Shown: positions 53,601-64,000 of the stretch, piece after piece
How the letters are laid out: each line of letters starts with the position of its first letter
How positions within the stretch are numbered: position 1 is the first letter of the stretch
NCBI GenBank assembly: GCA_002049455.2
Contig: KV918764.1
Location: 372,001 to 436,000, forward strand
DNA: 64,000 bases
Reading direction: 5' to 3'
Source of the DNA: Porphyra umbilicalis
Lineage: Eukaryota > Rhodophyta > Bangiophyceae > Bangiales > Bangiaceae
Program-made: the position numbers and the translations under genes
The notes under the pieces: generated by a model
What the model was told of the DNA's origin: nothing
Databases searched by the model: none
What the model saw: the letters and a program-made list of their open reading frames with translations, nothing else

Positions 53601-56364
53601 CATCCCGCATCCCTGGCGCCGGCGAGCGGGGATCAGCCCCGCGGGGGGCACGGCGGACAGAGTGGGTCTGGCCTAGAGGGCGGGTGGGAGGCACGGGGGA
53701 AGATGCGGAGCAAGGCGCGGGGTGCGCGCCGGTCAAGCCCGCCAGGCCATGCCACTGGTCCCGTTGCCCATCCGTGTCCCCAACGCAACGGTCGGGAGGC
53801 GGGGCGGGGGCGGGCGGCCCCCGCCCGCCCGCGGGCGACGAGGTGCCCCGCGCACCCCGCCGCCCGCTCCCGCGTGGCGGGCCGCGGTCGCGGCGCGCCC
53901 GCCGCCGGGGGGCTCGTGTCTGGGAATGGGAGGGGGAGGGGCCGCCGCCGCCGACGCCCGCCCCTGTGGAGGGACGCCGGTCGGTCACGCCGTCGGCCGC
54001 CGCCGCGACGGCTGACGCGGGCGACGGGCACCCGCGCGCGGCGGCGGGCGGCTCACCCGGCGGCCGCGTCGCCGTCGCCGCCGCTGCGTCAGCGGCGGAG
54101 GCCCCCCCGCGCCGACCGGTCGCCGCAGGGGTGCCGACCCCAACGACGGCGGCGGGTGCCCGACCGCCGCCCACCGCGACCGTGGCAGCGCCGGCAGCGG
54201 CGGCGGTGGGCCGCGGCGCGGGCGACGCGCCGCCGCCGACGCCGCCGCCGTCGCGTCGGCGGCGACGGCGGGCGCCCTGCCCTCACCCCGACGCCCCCCT
54301 GCGCCCCGACGCGCGGCCGCCGACGGAAGCGGTGGTGCCGCCCGTGCCAATGAGGACGGTCCCGCCGCCGCCACCCGTGTCGCCGCCTTGGGGGCGTGAC
54401 GGTCCACCGCGGGCGGGCCGGCGGCGGCCCGCGCCGTGCGCGAGGGGGGACGGCGCTCCACGGGGCGGCCGCCATGGCAACGGCCGTGGCGGCGGCTGTC
54501 ACCGCCACCGCCACGACGGCCCGGCGGGGGAGCACACGGCGGACATGGTGTTGAGCCGCGTGGGGGCGGGGGGGGGGGGGGGGGGGGACCGCAGCCGCCG
54601 CCGCGGAGCGTGGCACCCACAAACCAGCACGGATCGCCGACCGACGGCGGCCGTCGGTGGCCATCGGATGCCGCGGGGGTGGGGACGGGTGGCCACGAAC
54701 GGCGCGCTCGGGTCCGACGGGGGCCTGCACATACCCAGTTCCGCGCGAGCGCCTGGCGGGCGGTGCACGGCGATGGGCCGACGCGAGGGGGGAGATCCGG
54801 AGCCGCCCCCTCGCCATCCCGCATCCCTGGCGCCGGCGAGCGGGGATCAGCCCCGCGGGGGGCACGGCGGACAGAGTGGGTCTGGCCTAGAGGGCGGGTG
54901 GGAGGCACGGGGGAAGATGCGGAGCAAGGCGCGGGGTGCGCGCCGGTCAAGCCCGCCAGGCCATGCCACTGGTCCCGTTGCCCATCCGTGTCCCCAACGC
55001 AACGGTCGGGAGGCGGGGCGGGGGCGGGCGGCCCCCGCCCGCCCGCGGGCGACGAGGTGCCCCGCGCACCCCGCCGCCCGCTCCCGCGTGGCGGGCCGCG
55101 GTCGCGGCGCGCCCGCCGCCGGGGGGCTCGTGTCTGGGAATGGGAGGGGGAGGGGCCGCCGCCGCCGACGCCCGCCCCTGTGGAGGGACGCCGGTCGGTC
55201 ACGCCGTCGGCCGCCGCCGCGACGGCTGACGCGGGCGACGGGCACCCGCGCGCGGCGGCGGGCGGCTCACCCGGCGGCCGCGTCGCCGTCGCCGCCGCTG
55301 CGTCAGCGGCGGAGGCCCCCCCGCGCCGACCGGTCGCCGCAGGGGTGCCGACCCCAACGACGGCGGCGGGTGCCCGACCGCCGCCCACCGCGACCGTGGC
55401 AGCGCCGGCAGCGGCGGCGGTGGGCCGCGGCGCGGGCGACGCGCCGCCGCCGACGCCGCCGCCGTCGCGTCGGCGGCGACGGCGGGCGCCCTGCCCTCAC
55501 CCCGACGCCCCCCTGCGCCCCGACGCGCGGCCGCCGACGGAAGCGGTGGTGCCGCCCGTGCCAATGAGGACGGTCCCGCCGCCGCCACCCGTGTCGCCGC
55601 CTTGGGGGCGTGACGGTCCACCGCGGGCGGGCCGGCGGCGGCCCGCGCCGTGCGCGAGGGGGGACGGCGCTCCACGGGGCGGCCGCCATGGCAACGGCCG
55701 TGGCGGCGGCTGTCACCGCCACCGCCACGACGGCCCGGCGGGGGAGCACACGGCGGACATGGTGTTGAGCCGCGTGGGGGCGGGGGGGGGGGGGGGGGGG
55801 GGACCGCAGCCGCCGCCGCGGAGCGTGGCACCCACAAACCAGCACGGATCGCCGACCGACGGCGGCCGTCGGTGGCCATCGGATGCCGCGGGGGTGGGGA
55901 CGGGTGGCCACGAACGGCGCGCTCGGGTCCGACGGGGGCCTGCACATACCCAGTTCCGCGCGAGCGCCTGGCGGGCGGTGCACGGCGATGGGCCGACGCG
56001 AGGGGGGAGATCCGGAGCCGCCCCCTCGCCATCCCGCATCCCTGGCGCCGGCGAGCGGGGATCAGCCCCGCGGGGGGCACGGCGGACAGAGTGGGTCTGG
56101 CCTAGAGGGCGGGTGGGAGGCACGGGGGAAGATGCGGAGCAAGGCGCGGGGTGCGCGCCGGTCAAGCCCGCCAGGCCATGCCACTGGTCCCGTTGCCCAT
56201 CCGTGTCCCCAACGCAACGGTCGGGAGGCGGGGCGGGGGCGGGCGGCCCCCGCCCGCCCGCGGGCGACGAGGTGCCCCGCGCACCCCGCCGCCCGCTCCC
56301 GCGTGGCGGGCCGCGGTCGCGGCGCGCCCGCCGCCGGGGGGCTCGTGTCTGGGAATGGGAGGGG
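50691..56364. repeat. Tandem array of a 1215-bp unit (4.7 copies)
   Basis: Units begin at GTGCCGCCCGTGCCAATGAG at 50691, 51905, 53120, 54335 and 55549; the fifth stops near 56364. The copies are almost identical, differing mainly in the length of a G-run (20 or 21 bases) in each. Because 1215 is a multiple of three, very long open frames cross the array on both strands; I treat them as by-products. In each complete unit, the last 390 bases or so are about 94% identical to 25168-25559, part of the Ala/Pro-rich gene. Confidence 0.95.
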
Positions 56365-56882
56365 GTTGGGGTGGGGTGGCTTTCTTCCGCGGCGCCCGCC
56401 GCGGTCCGAAGCGATGGCGGCCAACCGTGTGCGTCGGCGGTGGCCCGCGCAAAGGCGCCGACCGCGCCGCCGCCGACGGCGGGGCGGGGGGGACGCGTCG
56501 GCCGATCGGCCGGCCGATCGGTCGACGGTGCCGCGGCCTCCGCGCTGAGCGGCGCCATACCTTGCTCTTTGGATCCCTGCGGTTTTTGTTTTTCTTTTTC
56601 CTTTTGTTGGGGGCGGCGGACGCCTCGCCATTGGACAGGCGCGGCCCCTGGTCTCGGAAGCACCCTGCCGGCCGCATCGGCCCCTCCAAGCGCCACTGGT
56701 CTGACGACACTGGCAAGGGAGACGGCCGTGTCGTGAGGGCGGTCTGGCGGGCCGCGGAAGGGGGGGCGCCTCCACAACGGCGCCGTTCCCGGACCACTCG
56801 CACGGAGACGCAGGGGGTGCACCCGTCGCGCTTGAAAACGCCAGCACGATCACGGAGTGACGGGTGTCTCTCCGTACCAATG
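56273..56882 (+). repeat. Dispersed repeat, copy 1
   Basis: From GTGCCCCGCGCA to GTACCAATG this matches 61708-62314 at roughly 85%, including two long shared blocks (GATGGCGGCCAACCG and CTTTGGATCCCTGCGG). The first 93 bp also form part of each 1215-bp array unit. Confidence 0.8.
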
Positions 56883-58085
56883 CGCAGTGCTGCTGAAAGG
56901 GCGGTTGCAAACAAGCCCGATTTTGCTCGAGTCTGGGCCTCAACATCTTGCGGACCCCCCCTTCAGCGTATCATACTGGAAGGATTTCGCAACTTTTAGC
57001 CGCAAATGTCTGTGTTATGTGCTTTCTGGAACCTGTCATAGCTTTTCTTACACCAGTGAAAGGGTCTGAATGCGATGCGTTCAGCCCCGGGTGTGGCCAG
57101 CGCGGAATCTCTGCGCCTTGCGCTTCACGAGACCGGGGCAAAAGCCTGGAGCAGAGGGCATACTGCACCTGTATGAAATTGATCAACAGATGTCGTGCAC
57201 GCGCGTTTGGAAGAACAATCTCCCCTAGAGTTCTACAGTAAGCCGGTGGCAAGAGCGACTTAACCTTTGACACGGAATAGCTCCGCATTCTGCTCACAGC
57301 TGTAGCCAAGACCGCCCCAGAACAAGAGCTTCTACGCTTCTACTGCTGCTTCTCATGGCCATGACCGGCCCAGAATCATACAGAAACTTTGTTTTTCTAG
57401 AGACAGCCAAACGCCCCCCACACCACTCCACCCCGACACGCCCCGCCATGCCCTGGTCGACCACAACCGAAGCGGCAACCGCACCGGCGGCGGGGCGCGC
57501 TGCCGCCGCGGCGCGGTGCACTGGTGAAGTGACCAGCTGGTTCTGAAGAACTGGGAGGGCCTGGGGGAGCTCGTGCCCCGGCCGCTTTCCCCCCCTCCCT
57601 CCCACTCACACTACCCGCGCACGGCCGCAGTAGAACGGGCTGGGGCGGCGACGGGTAGCGCCCGAGCGTCCTTCCCAGAGGTGGCTATGGGGGGGGGGGG
57701 GGGAGTTCTCCATTCTTCTGCTGAGCTCTCTGTTGTCACCGACGTGCGCTTCACTCAGGCCTTGGTCCAGGACGCAGCCCAAACGGTCGGGAGTCAAAAT
57801 CATTGTCGCAGATTCGCCATCCATTGGTGCTTTCCATTGGTGGACTGATCACATGTCTGCGAGTGCCCATTGGTTTATAGGTACTATCAGCCTTTGCTCA
57901 CGGGGGAGATATTATTTCCTTGCATCTTGTGGCTCCATCTACGTTTGACAATCGCACCCGCAAAGGTGCTTAAACCGTAGATTCTTGCAAAATGGGAGTG
58001 CTTGCGGATGTACCCGCAGGCGTTGCAGACCTGAGAATCGAGCATAATCGAGCTTGTTTGCAACCGCCCTTCAGTCAGCACTGCG
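56883..58085. mobile_element. Non-autonomous DNA transposon, 1203 bp, with about 60-bp TIRs
   Basis: The left end CGCAGTGCTGCTGAAAGGGC and right end (other strand) CGCAGTGCTGACTGAAGGGC extend as inverted repeats for about 60 bp (GGTTGCAAACAAGC...). ATG is duplicated on both sides (56880-56882, 58086-58088). The second copy of the surrounding repeat is the empty site: near 62313 it has ATG once, followed directly by GGGGAAACGC. No transposase is encoded. A 3-bp duplication fits several superfamilies, so I do not assign one. Confidence 0.85.
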
Positions 58086-58166
58086 ATGCGGGAAACGCAA
58101 TGCGGGCGGGCGTGTGCGGTCCCGTCCCGCGTGACCCCACGGTTCGGTTTGCCGTGTTGTCGCTGA

Positions 58167-59775
58167 TGGCACGGGCGTGGGCGCGGTGCCCGCACCGGAC
58201 GACGGTCGACCGCAGTGAAAGGCACGACTGCTAGGAACGACTTGATCAGGCCATAACTGCGGAATAATATCATGAGAAAAAACAAGTTGATCCCCCAGGG
58301 CTGGGACTAGCCTCCAAGTGTCTAGCTTTCGTACTGAACATTATCCGTCCAGCACCAGTTTTTCCCAACTGGTGCACCAAGAGGCGTTTTCCTCATCCCC
58401 TGTGAAAAAAAAAAGAACCGCCTCGGGAGAGTCCGACGAGCACGCTCATGCTTTCTGCTTGCTCTGAAGGGTCTCAATTCGTTGGCTGCAAACTGCCCGC
58501 AAAAAGGGGCCTGTACCAGTACATCCCAGGAACAATAATCCCATGAGTGGCCCTGGATCGCCCATTTCGATCAGAAGAGTGCTTATGGTGAATCAGAGTA
58601 TTGCTAACCTCCAAAAAATGGCGGCTGCAGAGAGAAGGCAGGCAGAACCGACGACACAGCATAGGAATGAAGTCGGATTGGCTGTTCGACAAGCCACGAT
58701 CGTACTATTGGTTGAGAGTTGCCGCCAGCAATCTTGCAAGCCAATCAACGTGTCTTGCAGGGGTCACGCAGAGCCATTGCAACCCACAATGAGACTTCCT
58801 GAGATTTTTGGGACGCTTGCTTGGGCCTGAAGAGGGCATGGAGAGGGTTCTGGGCCAGACCTTCGATTTGTCATGAGATTAACAAATTTCTCCAGATTTC
58901 TTGACATCCTGATGTGCGTTCCCAGCGCCCAGAGCTGCATGAGGAGACTGTGTAAGGAACTCACATGATTCCTAGCGTTTCCTTTGGTCCAGGTACGCTG
59001 TTGAATGATTGCAACCACTCTGCAACCGCCATTTTTTGGAGGTCAGCAATATTTGACTCACTGGCGTTTTCAGATGCGCGTCTGGTCCGATCGCCTCCCC
59101 AACTCTTGTGGTCGTGCACACGATTCACGCGAGACCGCGCCATGTCAAATATTGTGACCCTGCCATCCATGCGCTGACAGCGGTAATTTGGCACACGGCT
59201 CTGCTTCCTCGTGCCCCCCTCTCCAAGCTATCCCTGCCCGGCTCAATCTCGTGCACTGGCATGCAACTAGTCGCGCTTCGCAGCAGACACACCCCCACCG
59301 CACAAGTGGCTACATCTGTTGGTGGCCCCCAACCCATGCCACTTCACTCGCCGCCCCCCGCCAAAGCACACGAGGAGATACGGGGGGCATGCGCAGTGGT
59401 GCGGCTGCCAGTCGCCGACGGGTTTTGGCTGCCATTAGCGAGCGTAGGCAAGGCAAATATGGGGCGGTGGCGTGGGTCGGGATCACGCTTAGTGCCACGT
59501 AACGGCCGGTACCCACATTTGGAACCCATTTGTGGCTATCTGGGTCATCCGACCCACGCCAAATACCGGTCGGTGAAAAACGCGTGGCCACACACGTGGC
59601 GCTAGTTGTGCCACCACCGCTCGTCTCAGCTCGGGCTTGGCACCCACCACGGGCGCTTGTGTCTCCAGTTTTGTGTGTATCGAGAAAGCGCATCATCTTG
59701 CACCTTACAGGCTGCCTTTGTCAACCTGCACCATACCCCCCCCGATGGCGTCACCCCCCCCGCACCCCACGCCCT
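58167..59775 (+). repeat. Recent duplication, copy 1
   Basis: Matches 62392-64000 at an offset of 4225 with only about two differences in 1609 bases, and may continue past the window edge. Left of 58167 the match at the same offset falls abruptly to about 80%. Confidence 0.95.
58588..59061. repeat. Inverted-repeat element, copy 1
   Basis: GTGAATCAGAGTATTGCTAA (from 58588) and, on the other strand ending at 59061, GTGAGTCAAATATTGCTGAC are followed by the shared block CCTCCAAAAAATGGCGG. The 45-bp ends are about 83% identical and enclose 474 bp. The arms may extend further out with low similarity. MITE-like, with no clear target duplication. Confidence 0.6.
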
Positions 59776-59972
59776 CAACTGCCGGCGCCCCTCCATCCAA
59801 AAGTCGCACTATGCCCACTGTATCCAATCTTCATCGACCGCCGCCCTGTCATATGGTCGGCCGGGGCGTCTCCCCAGGGGGGAAGGGGTGACGGTGCTTG
59901 GGGTGAAGGTCAGTTGGAAGGTGTTGCTCGCACAGAGGGCGCTGCTGTGCCGTTGCGGTAGATGTGGAGAGC

Positions 59973-60431
59973 TCAAATCGTGTCGACCGTTATTTCGACA
60001 CTTGCCGGCGCTGAAGGTGGGTAAGATGTGGGTACATCAGACGTGGGTCGGCGACTCACATTGCACCCACAAGATATACCCACGCCCGACGTGCCGACGC
60101 TCTCTATTGGCAGAGCCAATCCCATCATCCGCAAACGACAGCCCGCCTCATGTGACACTTCGCTTCCAATATCCACCCACGCCTCGCGACGCATCTCCTC
60201 CTCATTGACATCCACCTTTGCACGCTTGGTCATTGCAGCTGCAGCGTCCTTCACTTTCTTGTCAGCCGCGCGCTGGTCACGAACCCACTCATTCGCCTGC
60301 TTGCGCGCCTTCGCGGCCACCTTTGCGGCCGCTGTCTCGTCCAGCGTCAGAAAAGCGACGCATGGAACAGGAGTCAGCACAGGAGTACTATTCGCGGGCC
60401 GTCTGGCCGGGAGCCGATTCCGGTCACCCAT
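59973..60431 (-). CDS. Hypothetical protein with a charged helical segment
   Basis: 152 codons from a real ATG. Residues about 30-95 (LDETAAAKVAAKARKQANEW, ADKKVKDAAAAMTKRAKVDV, EEEMRREAWVDIGSE) are strongly charged, helix-forming and codon-like, with no low-complexity bias. The C-terminal third is less convincing. Possibly an exon of a longer gene or of a transposable element. No family is recognised. Confidence 0.4.
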   Translation of the reverse strand: MGDRNRLPARRPANSTPVLTPVPCVAFLTLDETAAAKVAAKARKQANEWVRDQRAADKKVKDAAAAMTKRAKVDVNEEEMRREAWVDIGSEVSHEAGCRLRMMGLALPIESVGTSGVGISCGCNVSRRPTSDVPTSYPPSAPASVEITVDTI

Positions 60432-61240
60432 CCGTTCGAGAACAGCGGACTGAACGGGAGGAGATCTTGTTCAGGAGAATCCATGCCAGGCTCTGGCCGC
60501 CTCCGCGGCATCAGCAGACCAAACATGAGGTCCTTTCTTATGCTGTGCCTACAATGGGCCAATGGGCGCACTAGAGTGCGTTAAACTGCCCATCTCCCGC
60601 TCACCAGGAGACACCTACGGCCAGATGCCGTGAGGACCAAGCAATTGTGCCTCGTTGAGAACGCAAGGCCGGCGCATTGGACGCACGGGGAGAGCTGATT
60701 CCTACATTGTACTCTGTCCGCGGATGTGTGCTGTGCGTCAGGCAACGACGCGAAACAAACACGAAGTCCTCGCTGCAGGGTGCACCCCTCTGCATCTGTG
60801 GCGACAGTCGCACGTCCTACCCGCAGTGCTGAGCTGCCCCCACTGCTGTGAAACCCGACAGCGGCGCCAAGTCCGTCTCAATAACAAGGCCCCCTGGTTT
60901 GTTTGCACCAGGTGCGCTGCAATTGAAACGACCCAGACCATCTCATAAAACAGAAGGCAGTGGAATGTGCTTGAGCATGCCGCCCAGCTCCTGCGCTAAG
61001 ATGCCCATGCTACACACCATAGTGACAATATAAAAACTGTGAGACACACAGAGACAGCCAGTCGCCCATCATTAACCCACGAAAACGGGTAAGCTGCCCC
61101 TCTTTCCTGCATGTCATCTCTCCATGTTTTATCAACTCGTTCTCGACCCAAACTACACCGCGGAGAGCGCGACGTACAAACCGGGAACCAGTTCGCGACC
61201 GGTCCAAGGATAAAACACGTTCACAAAATAGCGTGTCACC

Positions 61241-61675
61241 ATGAAGATTAGGCAGCACATCAAGATCGGTGCAACGACCACATCGGTCGACGACGAGGAG
61301 CTCGTGGTCGTCGTGCCCGGCCTCAATGCAGGTCAGCGGGCCGAGTGGGTGGAGGAGATGATGATCGTGAGCGACGTCTACATGGAGCAGGGAGACCGGG
61401 CGTTCAACGGGCCGCGGCTTACGGACGGCAGGGACCCGCACCTCGCTGACCCCGCACACTGGACGTCGCAGGAAGACGCGAACGCAGCTGGCGTCGTTGG
61501 TGGTGCGAGGACGGCTGCTGTCGAGGACTACGACGCCGAGGCGGCCGCCGCGCTGGCCGCGTGGCGTGTCATTTCCGCCCATGACGACGACGACGCGTCC
61601 AACGGCGCCCTTGACGACAAAGAAGAAGACGATAGAGCCGGCGCTGACGCTGCGTATGCGGCCGCTGGTCAGTAA
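61241..61675 (+). CDS. Hypothetical acidic protein of 144 residues
   Basis: The ATG lies in a good eukaryotic context (TCACCATGA). The product starts MKIRQHIKIGATTTSVDDEE, has a WVEEMMIVSDVYMEQGDRAF block and becomes Asp/Ala-rich (SAHDDDDASNGALDDKEEDD) before stopping just short of a dispersed repeat at 61708. Low-complexity bias is limited to the tail. No domain, signal peptide or membrane segment is seen. It could be an intact small gene or the 5' part of one cut by the repeat. Confidence 0.45.
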   Translation: MKIRQHIKIGATTTSVDDEELVVVVPGLNAGQRAEWVEEMMIVSDVYMEQGDRAFNGPRLTDGRDPHLADPAHWTSQEDANAAGVVGGARTAAVEDYDAEAAAALAAWRVISAHDDDDASNGALDDKEEDDRAGADAAYAAAGQ

Positions 61676-61707
61676 CTCGATGAGGAGATCGGTTGCTTAC
61701 GATGTGC

Positions 61708-62391
61708 CCCGCGCAACCCGCCGCCCGCTCCCGCGTGGCGGGTCGCGGTCGCGGCGCGCCCAGCGCCAGGGGACCCGTGTCTAGGAATTGGAGGGGGTTG
61801 GGGTGGGGGGGCACCCTTTCGCGACGCCCGCCGCGGTCCGACGCGATGGCGGCCAACCGCGGGCGTCGGCTGTGGCCCGCGCAAAGGCAGCGACGGCGCC
61901 GCCGCCAACGGCGGGGCGGGAGGGGCGCGTCGGACGACCGGCCGGGCGGTCTGTCGACGGTGCCGCGGCCGCCGCGCTGAGCGGCGGCGTACCTTGCTCT
62001 TTGGATCCCTGCGGATCTTTTGTTTTTGTGTTTTTTTGCCGGGGGCGGCGGACGCCTCGCCAGGGGAGAGGCGTGGCCCCTGATCTCAGTGGCACACAGC
62101 CGGCCATGTCGGCTCCGCTAAGCGCCGACGGTTTGGCGACACTGGCAGGGGAGACGCCCATGTCGCGGGGGCGGCCTGGCGGGCCGCGGAAGGGGGGGCG
62201 CCTCCACAACGGCGCCGTTCCCGGACCACCCGCACGGAGACGCAGGGGGCTCACCCGTCGCGCTTGAAAACGCCAGCACGATCACGAACTGACGGGTGTC
62301 TCCCCGTACCTATGGGGGAAACGCAACGCAGGCAGGGGTCTCGGTCTCGTCCCGCATGCCCCTACGGATTGGTTTGCCGCGCTGGCGCTGA
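61708..62391 (+). repeat. Dispersed repeat, copy 2 (carries the empty site)
   Basis: Counterpart of 56273-56882 joined directly to the counterpart of 58086-58166, without the 1203-bp transposon. Identity to copy 1 is about 80-85%. Confidence 0.8.
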
Positions 62392-64000
62392 CGGCACGGG
62401 CGTGGGCGCGGTGCCCGCACCGGACGACGGTCGACCGCAGTGAAAGGCACGACTGCTAGGAACGACTTGATCAGGCCATAACTGCGGAATAATATCATGA
62501 GAAAAAACAAGTTGATCCCCCAGGGCTGGGACTAGCCCCCAAGTGTCTAGCTTTCGTACTGAACATTATCCGTCCAGCACCAGTTTTTCCCAACTGGTGC
62601 ACCAAGAGGCGTTTTCCTCATCCCCTGTGAAAAAAAAAAGAACCGCCTCGGGAGAGTCCGACGAGCACGCTCATGCTTTCTGCTTGCTCTGAAGGGTCTC
62701 AATTCGTTGGCTGCAAACTGCCCGCAAAAAGGGGCCTGTACCAGTACATCCCAGGAACAATAATCCCATGAGTGGCCCTGGATCGCCCATTTCGATCAGA
62801 AGAGTGCTTATGGTGAATCAGAGTATTGCTAACCTCCAAAAAATGGCGGCTGCAGAGAGAAGGCAGGCAGAACCGACGACACAGCATAGGAATGAAGTCG
62901 GATTGGCTGTTCGACAAGCCACGATCGTACTATTGGTTGAGAGTTGCCGCCAGCAATCTTGCAAGCCAATCAACGTGTCTTGCAGGGGTCACGCAGAGCC
63001 ATTGCAACCCACAATGAGACTTCCTGAGATTTTTGGGACGCTTGCTTGGGCCTGAAGAGGGCATGGAGAGGGTTCTGGGCCAGACCTTCGATTTGTCATG
63101 AGATTAACAAATTTCTCCAGATTTCTTGACATCCGGATGTGCGTTCCCAGCGCCCAGAGCTGCATGAGGAGACTGTGTAAGGAACTCACATGATTCCTAG
63201 CGTTTCCTTTGGTCCAGGTACGCTGTTGAATGATTGCAACCACTCTGCAACCGCCATTTTTTGGAGGTCAGCAATATTTGACTCACTGGCGTTTTCAGAT
63301 GCGCGTCTGGTCCGATCGCCTCCCCAACTCTTGTGGTCGTGCACACGATTCACGCGAGACCGCGCCATGTCAAATATTGTGACCCTGCCATCCATGCGCT
63401 GACAGCGGTAATTTGGCACACGGCTCTGCTTCCTCGTGCCCCCCTCTCCAAGCTATCCCTGCCCGGCTCAATCTCGTGCACTGGCATGCAACTAGTCGCG
63501 CTTCGCAGCAGACACACCCCCACCGCACAAGTGGCTACATCTGTTGGTGGCCCCCAACCCATGCCACTTCACTCGCCGCCCCCCGCCAAAGCACACGAGG
63601 AGATACGGGGGGCATGCGCAGTGGTGCGGCTGCCAGTCGCCGACGGGTTTTGGCTGCCATTAGCGAGCGTAGGCAAGGCAAATATGGGGCGGTGGCGTGG
63701 GTCGGGATCACGCTTAGTGCCACGTAACGGCCGGTACCCACATTTGGAACCCATTTGTGGCTATCTGGGTCATCCGACCCACGCCAAATACCGGTCGGTG
63801 AAAAACGCGTGGCCACACACGTGGCGCTAGTTGTGCCACCACCGCTCGTCTCAGCTCGGGCTTGGCACCCACCACGGGCGCTTGTGTCTCCAGTTTTGTG
63901 TGTATCGAGAAAGCGCATCATCTTGCACCTTACAGGCTGCCTTTGTCAACCTGCACCATACCCCCCCCGATGGCGTCACCCCCCCCGCACCCCACGCCCT
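62392..64000 (+). repeat. Recent duplication, copy 2
   Basis: More than 99% identical to 58167-59775. It is cut by the window end, so its full length is unknown. Confidence 0.95.
62813..63286. repeat. Inverted-repeat element, copy 2
   Basis: The duplicate of the element at 58588-59061, carried along by the recent duplication. Confidence 0.6.

Noticed and set aside
50777-55567. 1596-codon open frame across the tandem array
   Set aside because: The unit length is a multiple of three and stops are rare in GC-rich DNA. The opposite strand is equally open, and the frame moves where the G-run length changes. No evidence of a protein.
1-64000. tRNA, rRNA and other RNA genes
   Set aside because: I looked for T-loop-like GTTCRANNC motifs with a matching acceptor stem and for rRNA blocks and found none. 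The only tRNA-like match is the Copia primer site.

Overview
The window is very GC-rich eukaryotic nuclear DNA. It has short GT-AG introns (95 to 214 nt where they can be modelled), long G/C homopolymers even inside coding sequence, and a heavy load of recent mobile elements. A secreted ceruloplasmin-type ferroxidase beside a PhoD-like protein, low intron density and this base composition suit a GC-rich alga. A bangiophyte red alga (Porphyra/Pyropia type) is my best guess, but it is an inference and not proven by any one feature.

Layout. 1-12 kb: mostly non-coding, with a G-rich minisatellite (1.27-1.62 kb), a 154-bp satellite (5.69-6.64 kb), a pogo-like MITE (8.86 kb) and two copies of a 38-bp palindrome. 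Its genes are the last exon of a CRAL-TRIO (Sec14-like) protein (3.6-4.5 kb, minus), an orphan WD40 repeat (9.24 kb, minus) and an RNase H-fold protein (11.2-12.1 kb, minus). 12.1-16 kb holds nothing I recognise. 16-22.2 kb holds two convergent genes: a two-exon PhoD-like protein that has lost its metal ligands (plus), and a six-cupredoxin-domain multicopper oxidase with a signal peptide (minus). Its copper ligands lie in domains 2, 3 and 4, as if the three ceruloplasmin repeats had been rotated by one. 23.8-26.5 kb holds an Ala/Pro/Arg-rich disordered protein.

27.6-46.7 kb is one three-level nest, all on the minus strand. The outer element is a tyrosine-recombinase (DIRS order, PAT/Ngaro-like) retrotransposon. 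Its 5' repeat is split by an RLE-type (R2-like) LINE with a target duplication of about 157 bp. The LINE is in turn split by a Copia LTR element with 398-bp LTRs, a 5-bp target duplication and a primer site matching the inside of initiator tRNA-Met. All three layers look young.

46.7-50.6 kb holds unassigned coding-like exons and a possible inverted-repeat element. 50.7-56.4 kb is an almost perfect array of a 1215-bp unit. Each unit contains a fragment of about 390 bp from the 23.8-26.5 kb gene plus part of another dispersed repeat. 56.3-64 kb contains that dispersed repeat twice. One copy carries a 1203-bp TIR transposon and the other is the matching empty site. They are followed by a duplication of about 1.6 kb, more than 99% identical, that runs off the end of the window.
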